Assembly: GCA_903632075.3 (NCBI GenBank)
Contig: CAHIKZ030002036.1
Location: forward strand, 83,501 to 147,500
From: Acanthosepion pharaonis
Lineage: Eukaryota; Mollusca; Cephalopoda; Sepiida; Sepiidae
Reading direction: 5' to 3'
DNA length: 64,000 nucleotides
The position numbers were made by a program, and so were the translations under genes. Below, piece after piece: positions 10,905 to 21,534 of this stretch (its first letter is position 1; every line of letters starts with the position of its first letter). The notes beneath the pieces were generated by a model. The model was given only the letters and a program-made list of their open reading frames with translations, was not told the DNA's origin and searched no databases.

Positions 10905-11268
10905 TGTTGAGGGGTCCTCCCCTTTTTACACAAATGGACTCACCCAGTATATACATATACTACTGCTAGGTGAAGACTCGAGAGAACAAGATGAGAGCAA
11001 CAGAGGGTGAAGGTAACAGACAGACAGACAGACAGAATGAACGTAGCGAGCAGGAGTCACTGTGAGCGAGCACGTAGACTCAGTAAGAAGTCATACAGCG
11101 ATAATTCAATACCAAAGACTGTATAGATATTTTGCTACTAACCTGTATTCCTGGAACTACTAACCTGTATTACCAGTTTGTATTATTACATTAATACATT
11201 ATTTTCCTTTATTCATTCTTGGTGTTTGTTATTTATTGGTACTGGATTTCATCTCGGAATCCACAACA
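10905..11268 (+). repeat. 3' LTR (364 bp)
   Basis: It matches 8235-8590 along its length. It is slightly longer because of extra CAGA units in a CAGACAGACAGACAGACAG run and scattered small changes. It ends CCACAACA, followed by the right target duplication. Confidence 0.92.
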
Positions 11269-11273
11269 CTTAC
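11269..11273. repeat. Target-site duplication, right copy
   Basis: CTTAC, identical to 8230-8234. Confidence 0.9.
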
Positions 11274-12170
11274 ATAAAAAAATTGTCAGATATTTATTTT
11301 CATGGCCACATGTAATCATCAATTCATTTCTCTTCTTTAATAAGCTAGAATTATTTAAGTGTTTTAAGTTAAACAATATTTCAACAAGACATAAGTTACA
11401 TCTATTTCCTTTCCAGTTATGAGAGTTGGCTCTTGCTACAATATCCCAGATGATAAAAGATGTATTAGCAACATTCTTTAATTGCCAGAAATGTTTAGAG
11501 AGAGCAGCGATGTTTTTGTATTTTATATTGCTTAAAGTCTGTCAATGATGGAAGAAACATAATTTTCAAGAATTTTCAGTGGAACCAAAATAAACATTGT
11601 TACTGGAATGTATGCTTGCTTGGTATAAAATATTATCGGTCATGCATTTACTGTTTAAGGGCTGATCATATTTTTTGGCAGTTGCATTTATTTTTGAAAA
11701 AAATTAATGCTGTCATTGTTGGAAATATATTTGTTTAATATAATGTTGTTATAGTGAGATAGAGATTTATTGAAGTTATTAATGCAGCTATAGTGGTTGT
11801 GAATGGTTGAAGTGCTTATAAATAAAATTTAGGAAAATTCTTCTGATATTCATTTGAACATTACAATTAAAAGGTGGATTTAACCATATGATGTTTATGC
11901 TTTGCTTGTTTATTTTTACCTTCTTTGTTTTTTTTCTAAATTTACTTTATGATTGCTTAGTTCTAAAACCTTTATATCTTTAGTTTTAATATCATCAAAT
12001 ATTTCCTTATTGTTGGAGTTGGTAGATAATCTAACTTTAGACTGATTACATAAATTAAATTTAAAAATATCAGGTTATTGCAACGTTGGTGCAGTTATAT
12101 ACTATACTGGGATTACAGTGTTTTAACTTTAAAACTTTAAAAATTATATTTGCCATTTAAAATAAATGGG
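11274..12170. other. Non-coding AT-rich stretch
   Basis: No recognisable gene or repeat boundary seen. Confidence 0.5.
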
Positions 12171-12216
12171 ATTTGTATATATATATATATATATAAAATG
12201 CATATATATATATATT

Positions 12217-12317
12217 GTGAACACTTAGAGGTGACAGTCTGTTTCATACTAGCTGCAATTGTCATGGCCTGACGATTATGTCTAGCATGAAACAGCCTGT
12301 TGCCTCTAAGTGTTCAC
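12217..12317. repeat. 101-bp near-perfect palindrome
   Basis: The left arm 12217-12252 and right arm 12282-12317 are complementary at 32 of 36 positions. The 29-bp centre is itself partly palindromic. The ends read GTGAACACTTAGAGG and CCTCTAAGTGTTCAC. It looks like two head-to-head copies of one unit. Confidence 0.92.
12266..12304 (+). ncRNA. Hammerhead-ribozyme-like motif (type I geometry)
   Basis: In order: GGC (stem I 5' side, 12266-12268), CTGACGA (12269-12275, fits CUGANGA), a short ATG/CAT helix as stem II, GAAA (12289-12292), a 3-bp ACA-GCC-TGT stem III, T (12301) as the H17-like position, and GCC (12302-12304) pairing with GGC. This matches the type-I hammerhead layout. Stem II is weak and stem I is only 3 bp, so activity is unproven. 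Confidence 0.4.
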
Positions 12318-12410
12318 TTCAATGTTTGCTTTTATATTTACACATGCTCTATCTCTGATATTGAGCACTTTATTCCATAAATATACCACACCTTAAGAGT
12401 ATATTTCTTC

Positions 12411-12439
<29 letters not shown>

Positions 12440-12443
<4 letters not shown>

Positions 12444-12735
12444 CTCTAAACTGTTGCCAAAAATTTGTAAATCTGAACATTGATCAATATTCAATATTAT
12501 AGTGATCTCTAAAATCATTATGAGAAATGGTTACTAAGTAGTTTGCAATGATTATCAGATTATTTAACATAAATTGACCTTATAGGTGGTGGGTGCCTCT
12601 CTAACAATTATTCAAAAATGTTGCCAGACAGTTGGCCACTATTACCATTGGTTGATGGTTGAGAATGTTGCCAAACATTTGCAACTCTCAATATTAATTG
12701 ATATTTGATATGGTGGTAATGTCTATAATTACAAC
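12440..12735. repeat. Degenerate left edge of the satellite array
   Basis: Several diverged units of about 90-100 bp share words such as TTGCCAGACAGTTGGCCACTA and GATCAATATTCAATAT with the central array. Units differ strongly from each other, unlike the core at 13785-15405. Confidence 0.65.
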
Positions 12736-12926
12736 TATAGGCTCAGAATCTTTTATCCGAAATTCTTGGGACCAGAAGTGTTTCAGTTTTCAGATTTTTT
12801 TGATTTTGGAATACAGGCTATTTAATTTGTGCATAACATCTATAAAATGGGGATGGAACCCAAGCATAAATGTGATATCCATTTATATTTCATATTACAG
12901 CTTATACATATACCTTGAAAGTATAA
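12735..12926 (+). mobile_element. pogo/Tigger-like DNA transposon fragment (putative)
   Basis: The text TATCCGAAATTCTTGGGACC at 12757, AGAAGTGTTTCAG after it, and then GGGGATGGAACCCAAG, closely resembles a non-autonomous DNA-transposon sequence I recall from vertebrate genomes. No transposase frame is present. The class call rests on memory and needs a database search. Confidence 0.4.
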
Positions 12927-13380
12927 ATACAATATGGGAACCAGTAATAAGGAGTGCCAGAGAAAAGCAATGATAACAACAAAGTTGCAATATGAGCTCT
13001 GGTAAAAACATGTAATGATAACAGCAAAATAGTAAAAATGGTTGTTGAAAACATTAGGTTTATAATACCCAGAAATTCATACCCAGATGTCCTCAAGGAC
13101 ACATGGCACAGTGGAGTTGGTTAGATGACAGGACCCAAAGAGTGTGAGTTCAATACCTGGTTAAGGCAGTGGAGAACTTTCAGTGGGAAATTAGCAGGAG
13201 ATAACTGATAACTGACATCCATCAAACATGGCACGTGGAACTAGAACAGTCTACCCCAGTGAGCGAAATAAAGGGCTCAGTTCGAAATTCCAACCACCTG
13301 AAGAAGGCCGGAGCGTACAACGGCTGAAACGTTGTGATAAATATGGCAACAAAGATGAGGACAATAGTCCAAATAATGTA
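12927..13380 (+). mobile_element. tRNA-like SINE-containing dispersed repeat, copy 2
   Basis: It pairs with 3943-4389. The A box TGGCACAGTGG lies at 13104-13114 and the B box GAGTTCAATACC at 13146-13157, as in a Pol III promoter of a tRNA-derived SINE. About 175 bp upstream of the A box is shared with copy 1. The 3' part has CTGAAGA (13298-13304), a stem and GAAA (13326-13329), then GTTGTGATAAATATGG. It sits inside the satellite domain, so it inserted into or beside the array. Confidence 0.75.
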
Positions 13381-13784
13381 CCTTGAAAGTAGTTTTATAT
13401 AAAATTTAATAAATTTTATGTACATGCATATACAAGTAATGATGCTAGTCATGTAAAGCTCAAACAGATTTTTAAGTTGTGAAATTAAGATTTTACACAA
13501 AATTAATGTTTTGTACTTTCTGTACATGTACAAAAAACATGATCACTACTTACAAAAAATTTATAAATGCAAGACTTTTTGACATTTTGAATAATATCTT
13601 TAATTGAGCTGTTGCTTTACAAAAAAACTAGTACCAAATCTATTTAAATGGACTTTCTGTTCCATTTTGGCAATCACTAATAAAACTATTTTGGGATTTA
13701 CCAACAATAGACTACCATCTATTTATATTGGACTTTCTATTATTGAATCTTCCATTTGTTACTATCAAATTTATATCTAATGTG

Positions 13785-15405
13785 TTATAACATTCAATAT
13801 TGTTACCAGACTGTTACTATTTCAGTCAATCAATTTTGTATTTTTTTTATATTTTGGGCCTTTATAACTATTATTCAATATTTACCAGAGATAAACAATA
13901 TTCAATATGTATTTTTCTTTATTTTTATATCTACCATCTATTATTCAATATTATATCTCAAATAGTATTTTTCCTTATTATAACTATTTTTATAACTATT
14001 ATTCAATATTGTTACCAGACTGTTACTATCATCAGTCAATATTCAATATTATTTCTAATATTATATCTATAGTTGCCTTATAACTATTATTCAATATTGT
14101 TACCAGACTGTTACTATCACCCTCAGTCAATATTCAATATAGTATTTTCCCTATATTATATCTAATAGTTGCCTTATAACTATTATTCAATATTTTACCA
14201 GACTGTTATATTCAGTCAATATTCAATATAGTATTTTTTCCCTATATTATATCTAATATTCATTATTCAATATTGTTACCAGACTGTTACTATCACCCTC
14301 AGTCAATATTCAATATAGTATTTTTCCTATATTATATATATTATATTTATTAGTTGCCTTATAACTATATATTATATCAATATTGTTAACTATTAGACTA
14401 TTGTTACCAGACTATCACCCTCAGTCAATATTCAATATAGTATTTTTCCCTATATTATATCTAATAGTTGCCTTATAACTATTATTCAATATTGTTACCA
14501 GACTGTTACTATCACCCTCAGTCAATATTCAATATAGTATTTTTCCCTATATTATATCTAATAGTTGCCTTATAACTATTATTCAATATTGTTACCAGAC
14601 TGTTACTATCAATATTATATCTAATAGTTGCCTTATAACTATTATTCAATATTGTTACCAGACTGTTACTATCACCCTCAGTCAATATTCAATATAGTAT
14701 TTTTCCTATATTATATCTAATAGTTGCCTTTATAATATTATTCAATATTGTTACCAGACTGTTACTATTATTCAATATTCAATATAGTATTTTTCCCTAT
14801 ATTATATCTAATAGTTGCCCTCAGTCAATTATTCAATATTGTTACCAGACTTTACTATCACCTCAGTCAATATTCAATATAGTATTTTTCCCTATATTAT
14901 ATCTAATAGTTATTATAACTATTATTCAATATTGTTACCAGACTGTTATCTATCACCTCAGTCAATATTCAATATAGTATTTTTCCTATATTATATCTAA
15001 TAGTTGCCTTATAACTATTATTCAATATTGTTATTATTTTCAGTCAATATTCAATATAGTTATTATATCAGTTAAAAATTATAACTATTATTCAATATTG
15101 TTACCAGACTGTCAATATTCAATATAGTATTTTTCCTTATATTATATCTAATAGTTTTTTTATAACTATTATTCAATATTGTTACCAGACTGTTACTATC
15201 ACCCTCAGTCAATATTCAATATAGTATTTTTCCTATATTATTCAATATAGTTATTCAATATTTTACCAGACTGTTACTATCATTCAATATTCAAATAGTA
15301 TTTTTCCTATATTATATCTAATAGTTGCCTTATAACTATTATTCAATATTGTTACCAGACTGTTACTATCACCCTCAGTCAATATTCAATATAGTATTTT
15401 TCCCT
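13785..15405. repeat. Homogenised 97-bp satellite array
   Basis: About 15-17 tandem units with a consensus of about 97 bp. The core words are CAGTCAATATTCAATATAG, TATTTTTCCCTATATTATAT, CTAATAGTTGCCTTATAACT and ATTCAATATTGTTACCAGAC, then TGTTACTATCACCCT. Units vary by short deletions but are very similar in sequence. Plus-strand open frames here are satellite artefacts. Confidence 0.95.
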
Positions 15406-16010
15406 ATAGGCATTATTTGAGAGGATCACCAGACTGTTGGCCACTATCACAATTGATTAATAATTATTTTCTAGTTGTTCCTATAGTCATTATTTGAGAT
15501 GTTTACCAGACTGTTTACTACTGCTACAATTTGCCGATATTTGAAATTGTTCCCAATCATTTGCAACCCTCAACATTGATTGATTATGATGATGACCTCT
15601 ATAGTCATTATTAGAAATGGTTACCAGAATGTATCCAACTTTCACCATCGATCAATGTTAAATATGTCGGTTGCCCCAACAGCTATTATTTGAGATGGTT
15701 GCCAGACTGTTTTCCACTACCATCATAGATCAATGTTCACTGTAGTAAGTGCAACTATAGGTATTTTTTGAGATGGTTACCAGACGGTTTGCCACTGTTG
15801 TCATTGGTACGTGTTCAGCATTCTTCCCAGACTGTTACTCTCAATATCAATTGATATTTGGTATGGCGGCTACTCCTATAGCTGTTTTTCTAGTTTGACA
15901 CTGTCACAATTATTCACTGTTTGATAGGTTGGTTGACTATATAGCCATTTTTTGAGACATTGACCAGATTGATGCCACTACTGCTCCTTTATCTGCCATA
16001 TCCCTACAGG
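15406..16010. repeat. Degenerate right edge of the satellite array
   Basis: Six or seven strongly diverged units share ACCAGACTGTTNNCCACTA, CTATAGNCATTATTTGAGA and GATCAATGTT-type words with the core and the left edge. The divergence gradient from centre to edge is typical of unequal-exchange satellites. Confidence 0.75.
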
Positions 16011-16144
16011 ATGTTGGTAATCATGGCTCTCCACAATTTCCTGTATTTCATAGGTTTTAATAAATTATGTCTTTTTGTTATTTCTCCTAAACCTTGTTTT
16101 GCCATCCATTTGCTCAAGCTCATTAAGTATGTTATGCATTGATT

Positions 16145-16375
16145 TCATTTGTGCCTCTTGGCATCAATCTGTTTTGTGAGTATCATATTTTTCAAGCCTT
16201 CTTTCCTTATTAAGTGCCCGAGAAGTTTCAACTGTCTCTTCTTAATGTTAAGTATAAGTGTCCTTCTTGTTTCCATTTTCTCTAAAACTTCATAATTGCT
16301 CACATGTTCAGTCCCTGGTATCCTCAGTGTCATTCTGGAGAATAACATTTTTATTGTTCCAAGTCTCTTCTTCAT
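16145..16375 (-). pseudogene. RTE-type LINE, C-terminal RT fragment
   Basis: A 76-residue open stretch that matches in style the thumb/C-terminal part of RTE LINE polyproteins: an RRMLRI-like segment (here SRMTLRIPGTEHVSNYEVL) followed by KKRQLKLLGHLIRKEGL. The same region recurs at 20500-20740 and 24350-24560 on the plus strand. The rest of the LINE is absent, so this is an orphan fragment. Confidence 0.75.
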
Positions 16376-16469
16376 CTTTGAGGAGACTCAACACAGTGGT
16401 TTTTATTCAAAATTTTGACCAGATTTTTTGCTAATCCCACTAGTGGTCATTATTTAAAATTGTTGCTTG

Positions 16470-16985
16470 ATTGCTTAACATTTATTTACAATTTATTGTT
16501 TACCATTGTTTACCATTTACCATTGATTGTTTACCATTTGTTTACTATTTACTGTTTACCATTTGTTTACCATTTACTTACCATTGATTATTTACCATTT
16601 ATCATTGATTGTTTAGCATTTATTTGCCATTGATTGTTTAGCATTTATTTGCCATTGATTGTTTAGCATTTATTGTCTAACATTTATTTACCATTGTTTA
16701 CCATTTATCATTGATTGTTTAGTATTTATTTGCCATTGATTATTTACCATTTAACATTTATTGTTTACCATTTGTTCACCATTTACCATTGTTCACAATT
16801 TGTTTACCATTTATCATTTACCATTTACCATTGATTGTTTACCATTTATTGTTTACAATTTACCATTGTTTAACATTTAATTACTATTGATTATTTATCA
16901 TTTACCATTGATTGTTTACGATTTATTTACCATTTACTATTGATTGTTTACCATTTATTGTTTACCACTGTAACCATTTCTTACA
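16470..16985. repeat. Degenerate (TTTACCATT...)n minisatellite
   Basis: About 500 bp built from TTGATTGTTTACCATTTATT, TTTGTTTACCATTTACC and GTTTAGCATTTATTTGCC modules of 14-28 bp in irregular order. Not coding. Confidence 0.9.
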
Positions 16986-17121
16986 TTCACATCCATGTTT
17001 AAAAACTATGATTTTAAATGCCAATTTTTGAGGGAAATATTTTTATTATTACTGCTTGTTTCTGAAAACAAACTGAACGGTGATTAATAACTAGTTATAT
17101 TTATCTAATATAAGTAAATGT

Positions 17122-17974
17122 ACAGGATGCGATGAATAAATTGTCGCCTTTTCATATTTTTAATTTTGCACATGTACATTGTTTTTGATTTTGTTGACTG
17201 CACATTATAATAGGGTCAGTTGGGCAATGTCTATGAGAAAAAAAAACACCATGATGCAATTCACTCCACTAGAAATTTGGAAATAGCATGATGTACTGCT
17301 TGATATTCACGCTGGAAGCTCCAATACAAACATTTCAGTGTTTGGGATGACAATTTGAGGACAGTGCAAAGGATTTGGAAAGAGATGGTGATTACAGAGG
17401 TGTTTGGAGTGATCACTAGTGATGGCGATGTTATGCCTTCATTCATCTTCCCACAGGGTCTCAGACTCAACAAAGAGGCCTATATCAAATGCCTAAAGAA
17501 GGTAGAGGAGGTGCTACCATGGGTCAAGAGGGTGGCTGCTGGAAGACCCTATGGCTGACAACAGGACTCTGCACCATGCCACACAAGCAGGAGAATCCAC
17601 TCATGGCTGTCAGACAATCTCTGCAACTGCATGACCCCTTACATCTGGCCACCTAACTCTCCAGACTGCAACCCCCTTGATTATTATGTGTGGAGCACAG
17701 TTGAGCAAGAGACCAACAAAACTCCTTGTATCACCGACTGAAGGCAAGGATTATGGCAGCATTCACCAACAAGGAGACTGTCCAGAAGAGTTGCAGGAGA
17801 TTCCAAACTTGTCTAGAGGCCATGGTAGAAGCCTATGTTGATTTTATTGAATAAATTTACTCTTTAGTATTTCAAGATATTTTTTGTGTAATTTTGGTAA
17901 ATATATCTGTGAAAATGAGATGTCAATATTATTTTCATTTTTGTGTTATTTATACTACAATTTATCCAATGCAC

Positions 17975-17984
<10 letters not shown>
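17122..17984 (+). mobile_element. Mariner-type transposon, internally deleted
   Basis: The terminal inverted repeats begin CAGGATGCGATGAATAAATT on the left. On the right, read inward, they are CAGAGTGCATTGGATAAATT. Both are flanked by TA, as expected for Tc1/mariner insertion. At about 860 bp it is shorter than a usual 1.3-kb mariner, with deletions in the transposase. The right end runs straight into a (TA)27 tract. Confidence 0.82.
17262..17855 (+). pseudogene. Mariner-type transposase, broken
   Basis: Recognisable pieces in order: an N-terminal helix-turn-helix scrap (MRTVQRIWKEM), then after a deletion VFGVITSDGDVMPSFIFPQG around the first catalytic Asp. Then come WVKRVAAGRPY and a WQQDSAPCHTS-like segment (second Asp), and WPPNSPDCNPLDYYVW (third Asp). 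The end matches the relics at 6306 and 46718. Frameshifts lie after about 17555 and again near 17740. Such enzymes cut and paste at TA sites; this one cannot be made. Confidence 0.8.

Positions 17985-18036
<52 letters not shown>
17983..18036. repeat. (TA)27 microsatellite
   Basis: A pure TA run abutting the mariner right end. Confidence 0.95.
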
Positions 18037-18038
<2 letters not shown>

Positions 18039-18061
18039 AGATATAAGAACAAAATTGTACA

Positions 18062-18600
18062 AATCATGTAACAGCAAAATTGTCTAATTATTAGATTAAG
18101 CTTTGAACTGTTGTATCTTAGAAATGATATTTACTGGAATTCTACAAGGTTTTTATAAAACTATTGGACTCTACTCTGAACAATAAGAATGTATTTAGCT
18201 CTAAGTTGAAATGATAATCCCTCTTGCTGTTGTGACCTCCTGATCCAGTTTTCCTTTCTACTATTCTCTCTTTTTTAAACTTATTCACCATTTTCTTGAT
18301 GGTTCTTGAATAGACTTTGAAGATGGAAGCCAAAGTATGAATGTTGGTACCATTACTGAAGGCTTGAATGATTTTTTCCTCTCACTATTGCTCAGTTAGG
18401 AAGACATTGTGGGGCTGGCACAAAACAATTTTAACCTGTTCTCTTTCCAGCTGAATAACTCGAAGGGTTTTTCAGTGATTCTTACAACAATGGTTAAACA
18501 TCTTATCTGAAAAACTGGAAAAAAAACTCAGTTAGTTTAGTGGTTTTTTAGATATTAAATATTTTGCAGGATGGACAATTTTGCTGTTACACCCAGTATA
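18062..18600 (-). mobile_element. Second Tc1/mariner-type relic
   Basis: The left end TGTAACAGCAAAATTGTC near 18067 and the reverse complement of the right end (TGGGTGTAACAGCAAAATTG, near 18579-18598) form inverted terminal repeats. Between them, on the minus strand, is a transposase N-terminal helix-turn-helix region (IIQAFSNGTNIHTLASIFKV, then KTGSGGHN near 18230). The catalytic part is absent. It is a different mariner subfamily from 17122, with different ends and HTH. Confidence 0.7.
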
Positions 18601-18799
18601 ATATATAATTAATATAAATTGCCTTTTTTGATGTTTGACATATTTGTGCATTATCTGTATTTGAAACCTGTTGAAAGTCTGGATTTAGAATGATGGTTTT
18701 CAAGGTAGGCAAGTTCTAACTCATCTTAAAGCTTGCTTATAGCAACATAGCCTTTCTACTCTTTTTGTTGATATTACTCAGGCCCTAATTTTCTGAGTC

Positions 18800-20740
18800 A
18801 AGATGGCTCTACTAAGCTCAGATAAAAAAAGATTTCGACATTGAAATTCTTGACTGAAAAGCATTTGATAATGTACAACACAAAGATCTATTTGAAACTC
18901 TGGAAAAATTTGATTTATTTGGAATGTTATTACAACAACCCTGAATATTTAGTGTTCAAAAACCATCTCCATACAGAAAGAAAAGAAATTGAGCAAGCAC
19001 ACAAAAATAGAAAGAGGTATAAGACAAGGATCCATCTTCTCAATAGATGTATTTAACCTTGGCAATGAGGCAAAGAACTAAAAGAACTAGAACTCCTATC
19101 AGGATTTATTATTGATAGGTATAATCTTAAAAACATATATTATGCAAATGAAATTGTGTTTATGGCAGAAATAGAATGAAACATACAGGAATTCATAGAC
19201 AAGGTAGTTGGGAAGAAAAGATTAACCATCAAGAAGATAGAATGTATGATCATCAGCAAAAAGGATAGCCAAAGATGCAAGTTACAAACTTGAGATGTAA
19301 AAATCATGCAAAAATTTAACTATCTGGGAAGAGTTTTAACAGACAAGGAAAAATTTGACAGAAATCTGAAGGCACATTGGAATATTGAAAGATGCCTTCC
19401 AAAATTTAAGCAAAGTATTATGAAACAGGAAAAATTCCATTAGAAACAAAGAAAAGAATGTTGAACTGCTAAAGCAACTGTTGGACAATGTCATAACAAA
19501 TAAAAAGCAAACTTGAGGAAACAGAGATAAGGATCTAAAGAAGGAAAATTTTATCATTTCACCCCAAGCAAGGTGATAATTCTACTAGGATGCAAGGGAT
19601 TACCAGGAATGAAACAGAAGATTTTAGTGAGGAGAAGTAAGGAGAAACGATAATAAAAGAACAGGGTACAATAAAACAGAGGATGGTGATTGATGTTACA
19701 TTTAACTTTTTGAAGATTGTAGATGACAAGGAAACGAGATCATAAAGGGGTTCCACCAGTATGAAAAGAAATCATTAGAATAGAACATATGGCTGCATCT
19801 AGTTCAACAGTAAAACAGTGAGACCTAATTGCCAATCTAGTAGTATGTTTAAATTCATGCAGTCAAGGCACTAAGTAAGAAAGCTCATCAGAACAATTAC
19901 CATGAAAATATTGGTAGAAAAAATAGAAGGAAGACATGACATGTCAGTGAGATAGTGACTGAAGTCGAGATGCCAGGACAGGATCAGTTACATTACAGAC
20001 ACTTCTTTGAATTTTGTCAAAGATCTTGATATATATAGCCAGAGCACCAAACCAGATATGGTAACACTATTCAATGCATGGATATATAGTAGATTTATAA
20101 ATGTGCCAGCTTAATTCTGACAAGAAAAAATGTCTGACACAAAACAATGAACCAACTTTCCTGACAGCAAACTTAGCAATTAATTCTATATTATCATTCC
20201 ACTTTATGCCAGTGGAAAACATAAATCCAAGAAGGTGCCATACTGATGGCAGGCAAAAAAGGCTCCCTGTGGTGATTAATGAAGCAGTTTTGTTTTGGAT
20301 GTATTAAAATTTACAAGTCATTCCTTGCCCCAATTAACCACTGATTGGATGTCTGTTTTCTAGAGCAGTTGCTAGATTTACTTTGTTGGATCTGTCAGAC
20401 TTGCTATTAAGACAAAGAATAAATAATTGTGTCATCTGCATAAATATCTAGTTGGGCACTGATGCTGAGAATACCATAGGCAGAACATATGAGTAACAAG
20501 GAAGTTTTCAGAAAAAGAGGGAAAAAATGGAAAATTGAACTTACAATCAGAAAAAAACAATTGAAATATTTGGGACATTATATATGACTTGGAGAACTTA
20601 ACCCTCCCAGGAAAACTGAGGGAAACACCAAGCAACTTATCTAATGGCAGAATAGGGTGTGAGAGGTATAATAAATAGACAAATATTGCCAAGTGCTACA
20701 TAGGATAGGAAGTTGTGGAGAGCCATGAATGCCCACTTTC
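18800..20740 (+). mobile_element. RTE LINE copy 1, decayed and interrupted
   Basis: Plus-strand fragments follow RTE reverse-transcriptase order: an AFDNVQHKDLFETLEKFDLF-like motif near 18870, an IERGIRQGS-like turn near 19010-19035, a YANEIVFMAE segment (equivalent of YADD) at 19140-19170, TIKKIECMIISKKDS near 19220-19265, and NYLGRVLTD near 19318. A CR1/Jockey LINE (19555-20457) then interrupts it. The RTE C terminus resumes with ...WRAMNAHFLKGH at 20715-20752. Many stops and frameshifts. RTE LINEs encode an APE endonuclease and RT and move by target-primed reverse transcription. Confidence 0.75.
19555..20457 (-). mobile_element. 5'-truncated CR1/Jockey-type LINE nested in RTE copy 1
   Basis: It shares sequence along its length with the 3' 0.95 kb of the LINE at 55231-58400. 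It opens with CATTTCACCCCAAGCAAGGT, the same 3'-terminal text as 55252-55270, and ends abruptly near AGTTGGGC, equivalent to about 56200. Its 3' end is therefore at 19555 and the 5' end is truncated, as usual for target-primed integration. All frames are broken. It must be younger than the RTE copy it splits. Confidence 0.8.
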
Positions 20741-21201
20741 TGAAAGGACACTGTATATAAAAGGAGAAAATTGGAAGTAGGAAGGCAAGTTTATCCTATT
20801 TTGAAGATTTGTTGTACCTATACATATAATGAATAATATTTTGAATATGTATACAAAGAATATATATATACAAAGAACAACAATTCAATGGGGGTCAGAC
20901 TCCTTGGAATTGACGACTTGCCCAGTGAAGGAAGATATAAGCAACAGGAGTAATCTGATCTTTATCCAACAAATGTCCATATCAATCAAAAAATAGTTTT
21001 AGGAACATGGAATGTCAGGACAATAAGTTAATGTGGCCAGTTTGAAAATATAAAGCAGGAAATGAAAAGGTTAATGGTTAATATTTTAGGTGTATGTGAA
21101 ATGAGATGGGCAAACAATGAGGATTTTGTCAATGACAAATACAGGGTCATATATGCAGGCAGAATGAAAAATGAAAAAGAAGACTCATACTGGACCAAGA
21201 A

Positions 21202-21534
21202 ATGAAGAAATGTGTTCTGGTATACAATCAAATATCTGATAGAATCCTTGTAGTTAAGTTGAAAGGTAAGCTGTTTAACATATCCATTATAGTTGCATAT
21301 GCACTGAGAGCACTATGTATAGAAGAAGAAATTGAAAGCTTTTACTGTATGCCAGATAATGCCAAGTCTCAATGCAAATCTAAAGACATTACAAATGTCA
21401 TGGGAGACCTGTGTACCAAAGTAGGGATGGAGAGAGATGGTGAAATAGTTGTCAAATTCAGATTAGGAACTCATAAAAAATGGGTTCAAAGGTGCATGGC
21501 AAACAATTCAGTAGTAGCCAACACCTGGTTTTAA
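21202..21534 (+). pseudogene. RTE copy 2, endonuclease domain fragment
   Basis: A 110-residue open stretch containing ILVVKLKGKLFNISIIVAYA, which matches the APE-endonuclease strand and loop (RFQGKPFNITVIQVYAP-like) of RTE proteins, and VMGDLCTKVGMERDGE, equivalent to the GDWNAKVG catalytic Asp/Asn block. In place of the catalytic D-N the text reads GDLCTKVG, so the active site is damaged. The open frame ends at NTWF at 21534; the preceding endonuclease part is in other frames upstream. Confidence 0.7.

Larger units (their letters stand above)
8235..11268 (+). mobile_element. Gypsy-type LTR retrotransposon, internally deleted
   Basis: A structurally complete but coding-defective element. Two LTRs start TGTTG and end CAACA, and flank a PBS, a gag-protease region, pol scraps and a PPT. 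The insertion is bracketed by a perfect 5-bp target duplication, CTTAC, at 8230-8234 and 11269-11273. The internal part is only about 2.3 kb. Reverse transcriptase (except its first residues), RNase H and most of integrase are missing, with a junction near 10620-10650. By eye the LTRs differ at about 20 of 355 aligned sites, so the insertion is not recent. The Gag and zinc-knuckle style resembles the K02A2.6-like group of Gypsy elements. Confidence 0.92.
12175..12436 (+). mobile_element. Small palindromic element with (TA)n tail, copy A
   Basis: A (TA)n tract leads into a 101-bp palindrome (12217-12317). A 95-bp body follows, containing GCTCTATCTCTGATATTGAG and ACACCTTAAGAGTATATTTC, then a (TA)n tail (12411-12436). 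Related composites occur at 45377-45605 (reverse orientation, one palindrome arm) and 50976-51223, with a body fragment at 47881-47921. The shared order of palindrome, body and (TA)n marks a non-autonomous mobile family. No coding potential. Confidence 0.65.

Noticed and set aside
13104..13157. Functional tRNA gene
   Set aside because: A and B boxes are present but no cloverleaf with acceptor-stem pairing could be drawn, and the unit is repeated in a larger dispersed element.
13756..15000. Membrane-protein-like open frames rich in Ile, Tyr and Leu
   Set aside because: Produced by the AT-rich 97-bp satellite.
13785..15405. CRISPR-like array of repeats and spacers
   Set aside because: Units are tandem without unique spacers, and the DNA is clearly eukaryotic.
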